This document shows positions 1 through 8,544 of a DNA stretch of 64,000 bases, in pieces (the stretch's first letter is position 1; every line of letters starts with the position of its first letter). The position numbers were made by a program, and so were the translations under genes. The notes below the pieces were generated by a model. It was not told the origin of the DNA and made no database searches. It saw nothing but the letters and a program-made list of their open reading frames with translations. This DNA is from Mycoplasma crocodyli MP145 (GTDB lineage Bacteria; Bacillota_I; Bacilli_A; Mycoplasmatales; Metamycoplasmataceae): contig NC_014014.1 in the NCBI RefSeq assembly GCF_000025845.1, forward strand, positions 186,001-250,000, given 5' to 3'.

Positions 1-1
1 T

Positions 2-922
2 ATGATTGCTTTAATTCTTATTGATCAATTAACAAAAACCTTTATTTTTAAACATGGTGATGTATTTAAATTTGAGTTTGATAAATATGGAAATGAATTA
101 ATTCAATCTCCAGATTCGATTGGAAATAGATATGAAACAACTTGAATAAGTCCTCAATCAATTTATCCAAATGATCCACAAAAATGAGGTGGAAACGCTT
201 TTATGGGTACTAGGTTTATATGACACCGTGGGGTAACTTTTTTACCAAGTGGTGTAAATATATCTGTTATTCAATTCATTAGCATGTTAATCTTAATAAT
301 CGGTATCACAGTACCATTATTCACTAAAAGAAAAATACTTATTGTTGCTTTAGCGATAGTTTTAGCTGGTGATTTTGGAAACATGCTTGATCGCTTTATG
401 TTTAGAGGTTATGTAAAAGATTTATTCTATTGACCTTGATTAGAAAAATGACTTAATAAAAGTATTGGTACATTTAACTTTGCAGATACTTGTGTAATGG
501 TTGGAGCTATTTTATCTATAATTTCTATAATTTGAGATGTTATCGAAACTTCAATTGCTGAGAAGAAAAAAGCAAGAATTGAAAAGGATAAAATTATTCA
601 AGATGAAATATCGCCTTTACAAGAAGAACAAGTTGTTCAAAACACTGATCACGCAAAACCTGAAGAATTAGATTGCATTTCTAAAACAAATAATGAAGAT
701 CAAATACTGGATGAATTAGTAAATATTCAAATCCAAAATGAAACTAATTCAATAGAAATAGAAACTACAATAGTTAGTGATGAATCGATTGTTAAAAAAG
801 AAAAAGCACCTATTAAAAAATCTTCAAGATCAAAAAAATCGATAGTTGTTTCAACGGATTCTAAAACAAGTAAACCAACAACTAAAAAGCCTGTGTCAAA
901 GGCAAAAACCAAAAAAGAATAA
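2..922 (+). CDS. lspA: Lipoprotein signal peptidase (signal peptidase II), 5' end missing, with a long C-terminal tail
   Basis: Integral membrane aspartic protease that cuts the signal peptide from diacylglyceryl-prolipoproteins, so it matures lipoproteins such as the two encoded near 50-53 kb. Family signatures are visible: IDQLTK close to the visible N terminus, GDFGNMLDR (first catalytic Asp) and FNFADTCVMVG (second catalytic Asp). Several TGA codons fall at Trp positions. The window cuts the gene: only a few residues precede DQLTK, whereas the family normally has a fuller first membrane helix, so the ATG at base 2 is probably internal. After the last helix (about residue 180) there is an unusual hydrophilic tail of about 120 residues, acidic first and then rich in Lys, Ser and Thr, probably cytosolic and of unknown use. 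Ends at a bidirectional terminator shared with ptsI. Confidence 0.93.
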
Positions 923-926
923 TATT

Positions 927-960
927 AAAAAATCAAAGTTTTAAATGCTTTGATTTTTTT
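927..960. terminator. Bidirectional terminator between lspA and ptsI
   Basis: Inverted repeat AAATCAAAG / CTTTGATTT with A-runs on one side and T-runs on the other, placed between two convergent genes and just before the ptsI stop codon at 966. Confidence 0.75.
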
Positions 961-965
961 GATTT

Positions 966-2669
966 TTATTTTAAACTCTTATTTAGAAGTTCAATAACTT
1001 CTTCTTCGGTGTCGAGTTCCAATGCTTTGTTTGCTAAACTTTCCATTTCCTTTTTAGAAAGTTTATTAACCAAATCTCTACTTGCAAGAATATTACCAGC
1101 AGACATAGAGAATTCATCAAGACCTAAACCTAGTAAAAGAGGAAGTGCTCTTTTATCTCCTGCCATTTCTCCACACATACCTGCTCATTTGTTATGTTTG
1201 TGTGCTCCGTCAATAACCATTTTTACTAGTTTTAAAATTGAAGGATTTAGCGGCTGATAAAGATAAGAAATGTTTTCACTCATTCTATCAGCAGCCATTG
1301 AATATTGAATTAAATCATTTGTTCCTATTGAAACAAAGTCTGCATATTTACAGAATTTATCTGATAAAACAGCGGCAGCAGGAGTTTCCATCATTAACCC
1401 AACCTCAATATCTTTTTTATCAGCAATTTCTATTTTTTCTTTTTTAAGTTCATCATAACATTGATCATAAACAGCTTTTGCCTCTAAAAACTCTTTAACA
1501 TTAGTAATCATAGGAAACATAATTGCTACCTTTCCATACTTACTTGCTCTAATTAATGCGCGCAATTGAGTTTTAAAAATATCAATATTTTTTAAGCAAA
1601 ATCTTATTGCTCTATATCCTAAAAATGGATTCATTTCTTCTGGAAACTTAAAGTATTTTAATGTTTTATCCCCACCAATATCTAGTGTTCTAATAACAAC
1701 TCTTTTACCGTTCATTGCCTCAACAACTTTTTTATATGAATTAAATTGTTCTTCTTCGGTTGGTCAATGATCATTATCCATGTATAAAAATTCCGATCTA
1801 AATAGTCCAATTGCTTCAGCATCATTAAATAAAACACTTTCAATATCCTTTGGTGTTCCTATGTTGGCAGCTAATTCAACATGATGTTTATCTTTTGTTA
1901 TTGAAGGCTTACCTTTTAATAATACTAATTTTGAAGTATATTCTATATATTCTTTAAGCAATTTATTATATTTTTCCAATTCTTCTTTTGTTGGTTCAAT
2001 AATTACTTCCCCATTATTTCCATTTAAAGCAATAGTTTGTCCATTTTTACATAATTCAAGTGCATTATTTGTTCCGACTACACTTGGTATATTTAAACTA
2101 CGAGCCATAATTGCTGTGTGAGAAGTTGGACCACCAATATTTGTTACAAATCCTTTTACAAATTTTTTATTAAGTTGAACTGTTTGAGAAGGTGATAAAT
2201 CCTGAGCGACAATAACAACTTCTTGATTGATTGCACTTAAATCAACTTCTTCTATATCATTAAGTACATATAAAAGTTTTTTTGCAACATCTTTAACATC
2301 AGCTGCTCTTTCTCTCATATACTCATCATCCATATTAGCAAACATATTTGCAAATTCTTCATAAAATTTATTTACTGAATATTCAGCACTAAATCCATCT
2401 TGATTTATTAAATTATTAACACTATCAATTGCATAAGGGTCTGTTACAAAATTTATGTGAGCTTCAAAAATGGCTGCATGCTCAGCGTCACTTGCTAATA
2501 ACTTGGTTTTTTCTAATTTAGATTTAACCACATCAATTGCATGAGCATATTTTTTAAGTTCTTCATCTTTATTTTTTGCGTTTTTTTCAATATCAACAGG
2601 GAGTTCTTCAACCTTAAAAATTTTAGCTATTGCTATTCCTCTTGAAGCTCCTATTCCTTTTATCTTCAT
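966..2669 (-). CDS. ptsI: PTS enzyme I (phosphoenolpyruvate-protein phosphotransferase)
   Basis: Cytosolic enzyme that takes phosphate from PEP onto a histidine and passes it to HPr, the first step for every PTS sugar. Complete at 567 residues, the normal family length, once two TGA codons are read as Trp. Order of domains: N-terminal swivelling domain starting [16 protein letters not shown], phospho-histidine motif [12 protein letters not shown] near residue 190, then the PEP-binding TIM barrel with [14 protein letters not shown] and CGEMAGD near the C terminus (active-site Cys). A strong AGGAGG site lies just upstream of the ATG. It should serve both the ascorbate-type PTS at 7.7-10.1 kb and the glucose-type protein at 39.3 kb. 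HPr is not in the window. Confidence 0.97.
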
Positions 2670-2751
2670 TTATTCCTCCTATATTAAATATAACTATTTT
2701 ATAGATTTATTATAGATTTTATTATTCATAGCATTTAGCAATTTTTTTATT

Positions 2752-2767
2752 GTGTAATCATTTACAC
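2752..2767. promoter_or_regulatory. Small inverted repeat upstream of ptsI
   Basis: GTGTAA-TCAT-TTACAC, a 6-bp inverted repeat in the ptsI upstream region about 85-100 bases before its start. It could be an operator or half of a short hairpin; there is no direct evidence of function. Confidence 0.25.
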
Positions 2768-2771
2768 ACAA

Positions 2772-2794
2772 AAAAAACGCTTTTTTAAGCGTTT
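2772..2794 (-). terminator. Terminator of the membrane/coiled-coil gene
   Basis: AAACGCTT-TTTT-AAGCGTTT hairpin. On the minus strand it is followed by a run of eight T. It overlaps the stop codon of the gene ending at 2793. Confidence 0.75.
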
Positions 2795-3611
2795 ATTTTT
2801 TATTGATTTCATCTATTGTTTCATTGTATTCAATTTTTTTAATTTTTAATATTGTTTCAGTTGTTTTGTGTTGTTCATTAAGATCTTCTAATTCAGCACT
2901 TAACTGATTAATCTCTTGTTTAAAAATTTCTATTTCTGACTTATTTTTTTCTATATTAATTCTCAAAGTATTGATTCTATTTTCAATGTATGTTTTCTTT
3001 TCATCCAAACTTTTAAAAATGGTTTCCTGGTCTTTAATTTCCTGTTCGCCTATTTTAAGTTCTTTATCTATTTCTTTGTCAACTTGTGATTTGATTGTAT
3101 TTCCTGATTTTCTTTCGAATATTGCTAGTACAACCGCTGAAATTAAAACAATGTATTCTGCGGCTATCATTCCATGCGTATTCACATTATTAAGAAAACT
3201 AATTGTTTTATTATTTATTAATAAATCAAGTAAAAATATAAGACATATATAAAGATAAAAAACAAATGCAAAAATAAAAGCAAAACCGACTAAACCAAAT
3301 AGATTATATTTTTTCTTGTAATATAATCATTGCAAAATTCATAAAACTATTATTAATATTGAAGGCAAAATAGTTATTGAAAAAGCAACCATAAATACAA
3401 CAAATTTTGAATGAATTTTTAGAAATAATCCCAAACTTTCCATACTAAAAGATTTAAAATTTTTGGTAGTTTTAAAATAAAAATACATCATGAAACTTAT
3501 TGTTATCGAGGCAACAATGAACAATAAACAAGCCATCCATTCTCTTTTTCTTCCATATTTACTTTGTTTTTTCTTCAATTTATGATAATCTTTAATTTTT
3601 TTGTGATTCAT
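2793..3611 (-). CDS. Four-helix membrane protein with C-terminal coiled coil, unknown function
   Basis: 272 residues when the TGA codons near 3327 and 3339 are read as Trp; read with the standard code it would look like two separate genes. A basic N terminus (MNHKKIKDYHKLKKKQ) is followed by about four hydrophobic segments (residues ~25-45, 70-95, 105-125 and 145-165) and a cytosolic tail of about 100 residues with heptad-like charged repeats predicted to form a coiled coil. It is a paralogue of the upstream gene at 3731-4492: both have a SESL-type motif followed by L-I-S-V and a Ser/Thr-Ile-Pro stretch in the second helix. Start at ATG 3611 with a GGAGAAA site. No known domain recognised. 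Confidence 0.75.
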
Positions 3612-3730
3612 ATATTTTCTCCTTTATTTAAACCCAACCTTTAATAATTATATATTAGAATATATAATGAAAAAAAATATAAATAATATCTTTCTTTTTC
3701 AGTTAATTTAAAATTTATTAAAAAATGGCC

Positions 3731-4492
3731 TTAGCCATTATTTATCGAATTATTCTTATTTGTTTTTTTATCTAGTACATTATTGAATTTATTAAGCTCA
3801 TTTTCAATGTTGTTTAAACTAATGTTTATCTTCTTAATTTTATTGTTTGAGTTTTTGATTAATTCTTTAATTTCTTCAACTGTCATATTTTCAAGCTCTT
3901 CATCACCGATGTAATTTATTTCGAGAGTCGAATCCATTTTATTTGCTGTATCCGATAATCTTCTCTTGCTATTTCTAATAAAGTGAATCATAATTGATAT
4001 ATATCCAGTATATATTAAAGAGAAGAATATACTTGTGCTTGAAAGAGCTACAAAAAGAACTTTAGAAATTAATTTTGAATTAGGATTAAGTTTTTGTGAA
4101 GTTCCGAAGTTTATAAAGAATAGTATTAGTACAATTAAGTGTTCTATTAAAACTATATAACCTAAAAGCGAAATGTGTTTTAAAAACATTTTTTTGCTTT
4201 TTTTAATCAAGGCATATAGAAGAGCTAATAGTAATATTAAACCAGTTGGGATAATTGAAATTGTAAGCGCAATAAGAATTGCTACAATTCTGCTATTTAT
4301 ATTTAGTGCTAGAGCCAACGATTCGCTATTAAAGTCTGATGACTTTCTATAGGAAATATCTAGAAAAGCTAGCATCAAGCAAAAAGATACGGTTGTAAAT
4401 ATTAATATTACAAAGTCCATAAAAATTTTTGTTTTATCACTTAGAAATATTTTTTTTAATCTCAAGTATTTTGCTTCATTTGTTTGATACAT
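3731..4492 (-). CDS. Membrane protein with C-terminal coiled coil, paralogue of the next gene
   Basis: 253 residues. Layout is basic N terminus, about four membrane segments (residues ~25-45, 70-95, 105-130, 145-170), then a charged tail of about 80 residues ending in an Asn/Lys-rich coiled-coil stretch. It shares with the downstream gene (2793-3611) the loop-helix pattern S-x-ES-L-x-L-x-L-x-I-x-S-(K/R)-x-V and the helix motif ISI-x-P, so the two look like an old tandem duplication. GGAGAC upstream of the ATG serves as ribosome-binding site. Function unknown; it lies just downstream of the 5S genes on the same strand. Confidence 0.72.
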   Translation of the reverse strand: MYQTNEAKYLRLKKIFLSDKTKIFMDFVILIFTTVSFCLMLAFLDISYRKSSDFNSESLALALNINSRIVAILIALTISIIPTGLILLLALLYALIKKSKKMFLKHISLLGYIVLIEHLIVLILFFINFGTSQKLNPNSKLISKVLFVALSSTSIFFSLIYTGYISIMIHFIRNSKRRLSDTANKMDSTLEINYIGDEELENMTVEEIKELIKNSNNKIKKINISLNNIENELNKFNNVLDKKTNKNNSINNG

Positions 4493-4562
4493 TAAAGTCT
4501 CCTTATTTTTTAATTTTTATATAGTATTATTTTATATTGTTTTAAAAAAAAGAATAAAAAAA

Positions 4563-4666
4563 ATAGCAGCTCTCTATTTTCACGTTTCCGCTATCGTCGA
4601 CACTAAAGGGCTTAACTACTGAGTTCGGAATGGATTCAGGTGGATCCCCTTTGCTATAACCACTAA
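4563..4666 (-). rRNA. rrf: 5S ribosomal RNA, downstream copy
   Basis: On the minus strand the RNA begins near UUAGUGGUUAUAGC and ends near GAGAGCUGCUA; these ends pair to form helix I. The conserved 5S core CCGAACUCAGUAGUUAAGC is present. About 104 nt, matching short Mollicute 5S RNAs. Exact ends are estimated from helix I. No 16S or 23S gene is nearby, as in many mycoplasmas with split rRNA operons. Confidence 0.93.
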
Positions 4667-4670
4667 GAGT

Positions 4671-4699
4671 ATTATATAGTAAAAAAAATACTTTCCAAA
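4671..4699 (-). promoter_or_regulatory. Promoter of the downstream 5S gene
   Basis: On the minus strand TTTGGA, 17 bases, TATAAT (4676-4671), followed within 5-7 bases by the 5S RNA start. A matching element precedes the other 5S copy. Confidence 0.6.
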
Positions 4700-4736
4700 C
4701 ATTTTTAATAATTTTTTCAAAAAAAGAATAAAAAAA

Positions 4737-4840
4737 ATAGCAGCTCTCTATTTTCACGTTTCCGCTATCGTCGACACTAAAGGGCTTAACTACTGAGTTC
4801 GGAATGGATTCAGGTGGATCCCCTTTGCTATAACCACTAT
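4737..4840 (-). rRNA. rrf: 5S ribosomal RNA, upstream copy
   Basis: Same RNA sequence as the copy 174 bases downstream, differing only at the extreme 5' end. It contains the conserved core CCGAACUCAGUAGUUAAGC and closing helix ends UAGUGGU/GCUGCUA. Expected to be transcribed from its own TATAAT promoter. Confidence 0.93.
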
Positions 4841-4844
4841 GAAT

Positions 4845-4873
4845 ATTATATAGTAAAAAAAATAATAGCAAAA
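4845..4873 (-). promoter_or_regulatory. Promoter of the upstream 5S gene
   Basis: On the minus strand TTTTGC, 17 bases, TATAAT (4850-4845), then the 5S start a few bases on. The spacer is almost identical to that of the second 5S promoter. Confidence 0.6.
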
Positions 4874-4953
4874 CTTTTTTATTATTTTTTTGGGATATTT
4901 TTTTTACTAAATGCACTTAATATTAGTTATATAAGTAAAAATGCAAATTTCAC

Positions 4954-5841
4954 TTACTCTTTTTTTAATCATTTGTCTAAAACAATTTTGGTATTCATTA
5001 GATTTTCTTTGTAAGAATTATCAAGTTTTATAAGAGATTCAAATAGTAAATCTACAATAACTAACTGTGCAAGTTTTGATGAAACTGGAACAACCTTAGC
5101 CTCATCATGTATTTTTTGATATTGAATTTTTATATCTATAAGATCATCTATTTTGCTAAAGGCGTTTGATGTTATAACAATAATTTTTGCTTTTTTAGCT
5201 TTTGCTATTCTTAATGCAAATCAAATTTCTATATTCATCAACTTATTTGAAACAACTACAAGAACATCATTTTCCTTGACGTTAGCTAACGCAGGTATAA
5301 TTATATGAAAATCATCACCCATAATTGCTGTTAAACCTATTTTAAGAAGGTTTGAGTAAAACTCTGAAATAATTTTTTGTGAAGAACCTACACCAATTAG
5401 ATATACATTTCTTGATTTATGTATTAAATTAGCAGCTTGTTTTATTGATTTAATAGTATTTAAATTAGCCAATGAATCTAAAACGAAACGATGTGAAGAA
5501 ATTATGCCCTTAAAATCTTCAAAGTCATTTCCAATATTTTCATTTTTTGTCAAATAATTTTTATTAACATTAGAAAGAACCACATTTATATAAGCACTAA
5601 AATCTCTATAATGTGAAAAACCATATTGTTTAATAAATCTATTAACACTTGCCTCTGATGTAAATGAGTTTTTTGCTAATTCTCGTTGTGACTGGTTGTA
5701 AGTTTCATAAGGATATGAATTAATATATTTTAATATTAACTGACTTGAAAAAGTCATATTAGGCATTTCATTAAATATAGGTTTTATTAAAGTTTCGCTT
5801 GATATTTTGTTTAGCGTTTTTTTATCTCTTTTTTTGTTCAT
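4954..5841 (-). CDS. MurR/RpiR-family transcriptional regulator
   Basis: 295 residues after reading two TGA codons as Trp. The N-terminal helix-turn-helix domain (about residues 20-90) shows the family pattern SQRELAKNSFTSEASVNRF, and the C-terminal SIS sugar-phosphate-binding domain (about 120-250) shows NVYLIGVGSSQKI and ENDVLVVVSN. RpiR-family proteins bind phosphosugars and control sugar uptake or catabolic genes. This gene is divergent from the operon at 5956-10095 that ends in an ascorbate-type PTS, so control of that operon from the 100-base shared upstream region is a reasonable inference. Effector unknown. Confidence 0.88.
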
Positions 5842-5955
5842 ATTTAAATTATATTACTCATAATTTTTTTTGAAGTTTATTTTCAATTTTTTGAAAGTTT
5901 GAAACATTGTTATAAATTTATATAGAATATTTATATAAAGTATATGAAAGAGATT

Positions 5956-6660
5956 ATGTCAAGTTATTTATATTCAGAAAGTCAAACATATAAATTTTCT
6001 TTTACAAAACCAAGTGCAATCAATATAGGTCTTTGAGTTATGGGGTCAATATTGATTTTGGTTTTATTTTGTGTGATTTTATGAAGGCTATTTCATTCAA
6101 AAATACATAAAAACACCAATAATAAGGAGCATGCAGGATCAATTTCAAAAGAATTCATTGACTTTATGAGTGATTTATCAAAAAGTGAAAAAATTGATTT
6201 ACTCATAAACATTCCATTTAAAAATAAATATTCAAAAAACAATATTTCATTAATACCTGCGTTAATTAGGTATCAAAACAAATTATTTTTAGTTAGTGAT
6301 TTAGTTATAAATAAAGGTAGCGATGAAATAATAATTCAAAACAGTGAAACTTACTTGAAAAGAAAGAACAAAATTAAAAAAATTAATAACTTTGAAAATT
6401 ATTGATTTAAAGAGATCTTAAAATTTTTAGAAAAAGAAATAGATGCTAAGTTTGAAGTAAAAAAAGTTCTATTTCTTAAAAATGAACTGAATGAACACAA
6501 ATCGTTTTTAGACTATTTAGTTACAACACAGCAAGATCTTATTAACGATTTTAAAAAAGAAAATATAAAAGAAATTTCAGATTATGATTTTATAAAAATT
6601 AAACAAAAATTAATTTCTTGAAATTTAAATCCAAGTCGGAGTGATAATGGAACTATTTAA
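5956..6660 (+). CDS. Membrane-anchored protein of unknown function, first gene of the PTS operon
   Basis: 234 residues with one strong membrane segment (about residues 23-46, just after GLWVMG), then a basic stop-transfer region and a cytosolic domain of about 180 residues. The stretch around residues 95-130 (ALIRYQNKLFLVSDLVIN) and the later region (VKKVLFLKN) alternate beta-strand-like segments with charged helices. A NERD-type nuclease-like fold is possible, but no active-site residues are convincing. The start at 5956 is preferred over an in-frame ATG at 5944 because AAAGAG lies at suitable distance. Its end overlaps the next start by 14 bases, indicating translational coupling. Confidence 0.7.
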
Positions 6661-7330
6661 AATAGAATTCAATTTTTATGGATTAGCTGGAATGTTTTTA
6701 ATAGTTTTATCTAGTATTTTATATACGTATTTAATAAAAGTTATTTATGTTTCAAAATTCTCAAAAAAATTAAAAATGAATGAAAATTCAATTCACTTTT
6801 CGAAATCCATTTTGGAAAAGTCTAATATAAAGGCACAATATAAATTTAAGTCAAATTTTTATGTCTTAGATGTTGATAAAATAAAAAACCGTTTAAATGT
6901 TGATGATAAATTATCTAGTTCTTATTCAATATATTCGTTTGTTCATCTTACATTTTTAACTTTTTTATATACTAAAACAAAAAAGTTAAATAATTATTTA
7001 GTTATTATTGTTTCTTATTTGAACATAATTACATATATGAATATTCTTTGAATGCTTCCTTTTAACTTATGATTTATAGCATTAATAATGTTTGTTGTTT
7101 CATTAATTTTTAATTTAACAATCATAATTTTAGAGCAAAAAATAAATCGTTATTCAATAGATTCTACCTTTGAGTTATTGAAGTATAAACTAGATGAAAA
7201 AGATTTTTATGAAGCAGTTGGATTACTCAAAAATTATAAGTTTTATTCTTTAGATAGGTATTTAGAATCGGGCTTAAAATTCTTTGTAGAATTTGTAAAA
7301 GCGTTTAATAAGTGAGGTAAAAATGACTAA
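6647..7330 (+). CDS. Polytopic membrane protein resembling YugP-type zinc metallopeptidases but without HExxH
   Basis: 227 residues with membrane segments near residues 12-33, 95-110, 118-135 and 138-165. The overall pattern follows the YugP/Zn_peptidase_2 family: an N-terminal anchor, a segment resembling the A-x-x-I-L-x-x-x-x-I region, an S-I stretch where the family has its HExxH zinc motif, two long helices, then an amphipathic tail. At the expected zinc-motif place this protein reads VHLTFLTF (residues 99-106), so the metal ligands are missing. Start at ATG 6647 with CGGAG upstream; overlaps both neighbours. The family assignment is an inference from pattern and layout only. Confidence 0.65.
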
Positions 7331-7649
7331 TCAGCAACTTGATGATAAATCAAGAAAACGACACATTAATTTACTAATTAGTGTTTATAATTTAGAACAA
7401 GAGATTGTTGAAAAAATGAGTGATGAAGAGCTTATTAGTGAATTGAACAATCAACAAGATGAAGCAATAAATAATTCAAAAAACCCAAACAAATTTTGAA
7501 TAATTAATGGTCTTCCAAAGCCAAAAAATTTCAAAACTTCAACATCAACTAAAGCAGGTTGAATAATATTTATAGTATTTATAATTATGTTGTTTGTTGT
7601 AGGTTTAACATTTCTATTATTAGCATTCTCGAAACATAATATTATATAA
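7323..7649 (+). CDS. Small protein with a C-terminal membrane anchor, unknown function
   Basis: 108 residues; two TGA codons read as Trp. A hydrophilic, Asn/Gln-rich N-terminal half is followed by a single hydrophobic segment at the C terminus (about residues 82-104), so it is probably tail-anchored with its bulk in the cytosol. Starts inside the end of the previous gene (8-base overlap, GAGG site) and is followed after 8 bases by the PTS IIA gene. Not recognised. Confidence 0.65.
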
Positions 7650-7657
7650 GGAGTTAG

Positions 7658-8107
7658 ATGTCAAAGTTATTTAAAGAAGAGATGATGGAGTATAATACAA
7701 CCATCAAAGATTGAAAAAAAGCTGTTAATCGTGGTGTTGAAATTTTAGCACAAAATGGCTATGCTACAATGGAATTAGAAAAAGCAATTCTTGATTCAAC
7801 AGAAAAATTTGGTGCATATTATGTGCTAGAAAAGGGTATTGCATTGATACATGCGGCACCAGGAAACTATATTCTGAAAAATGGAACAAGTACAATAATT
7901 CTTGATGAAAATATTGTCTTTAACAATCAAGAAGAAAAACAAGCAAAAATTCTTGTTACACTTGCAGCAACAGATTCAAATTCACATTTAGGAATTCTTC
8001 AAGAATTCTCTCATTACTTCATGAATGAAGATTTTAAAAAAGAAGCTTTAAATGTTAAGAATTTGAATGAATTTAAAATATTGCTAAATAAATATAAAGG
8101 AGAATAA
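7658..8107 (+). CDS. ulaC: PTS IIA component, ascorbate/mannitol class
   Basis: 149 residues, the normal size of a stand-alone IIA of the mannitol/ascorbate (PTS_EIIA_2) class. It accepts phosphate from HPr on a histidine and passes it to IIB. The phospho-histidine context GIALIHAAPGNYI (His near residue 65) is clear, as is the later block AKILVTLAATDSNSHL. GGAG precedes ATG 7658. Next to stand-alone IIB and IIC genes, the arrangement of ula/sga-type systems. Substrate is inferred from the IIC family. Confidence 0.88.
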
Positions 8108-8108
8108 A

Positions 8109-8384
8109 ATGGTAATTAAAACAGTATGTGGTTCAGGTCTAGGTTCATCCTTATTGGTTGAAATGAACGTTAAAATGGTGCTAGATAGTTTAGGTGTAGA
8201 GTATGATGAAGTAGAACATACAAATATATCTAATTTTAATGCTAATGGAGTTGATTACGTAGTGGTTGGAGTTGATGTAGCGCCTACCATTGAATTTCCA
8301 GAAGAAAGAAAAATAGTGTTATTAAATATTCTTTCAAAAAAAGAATTAGAAGAAAAACTTAAAGCAGTTCTTAAAATAAAATAA
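8109..8384 (+). CDS. ulaB: PTS IIB component, ascorbate class
   Basis: 91 residues. The phosphorylated cysteine lies in the P-loop CGSGLGSS at residues 7-14, typical of lactose/ascorbate-type IIB proteins of about 90-100 residues. Starts one base after the IIA stop, so the two are surely co-translated. A 160-base gap follows before IIC. Confidence 0.9.
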   Translation: MVIKTVCGSGLGSSLLVEMNVKMVLDSLGVEYDEVEHTNISNFNANGVDYVVVGVDVAPTIEFPEERKIVLLNILSKKELEEKLKAVLKIK

Positions 8385-8544
8385 TTTTAAAACTTAATAG
8401 GATAATTAATTTTTGGTTTGGATTAATTGAATGGTGAAAGCTACTTATTAAGTTATACAAACCTATTAATATAGGTTATTTATTAATTTAATTTTAAAAT
8501 TTCTTTATATAAAACTATTAATAAATAACTGTTATGGAGGAAAA
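8385..8544 (+). other. Noncoding gap between PTS IIB and IIC genes
   Basis: 160 AT-rich bases with no reading frame of note. It contains the short palindrome ACCTATTAATATAGGT (about 8461-8476) and ends with the GGAGG site of the IIC gene. It might form an mRNA-stability hairpin or carry an internal promoter; nothing decisive is visible. Confidence 0.4.

Larger units (their letters stand above)
4545..4864. repeat. Tandem duplication of a 174-bp unit carrying promoter plus 5S rRNA gene
   Basis: The segments 4545-4690 and 4719-4864 are nearly identical at an offset of exactly 174 bases. Differences within the copied stretch are confined to a few bases between the 5S 5' end and the -10 box (ctaagag versus ctatgaa). 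The copied unit includes the promoter, the RNA and the downstream A/T run. Confidence 0.9.

Noticed and set aside
2793-3611. Two separate small genes (2793-3185 with a GTG start, and 3339-3611)
   Set aside because: They are in the same frame and joined by TGA codons without any TAA or TAG, so they form one gene under the Mycoplasma code.
4542-4916. Open frame of 124 codons on the minus strand with an internal protein repeat
   Set aside because: It lies across the two 5S rRNA genes; the protein repeat is just the translated RNA duplication.
8461-8476. Riboswitch or attenuator between PTS IIB and IIC
   Set aside because: Only a short AT palindrome is present; no conserved aptamer pattern or terminator/antiterminator pair could be seen.
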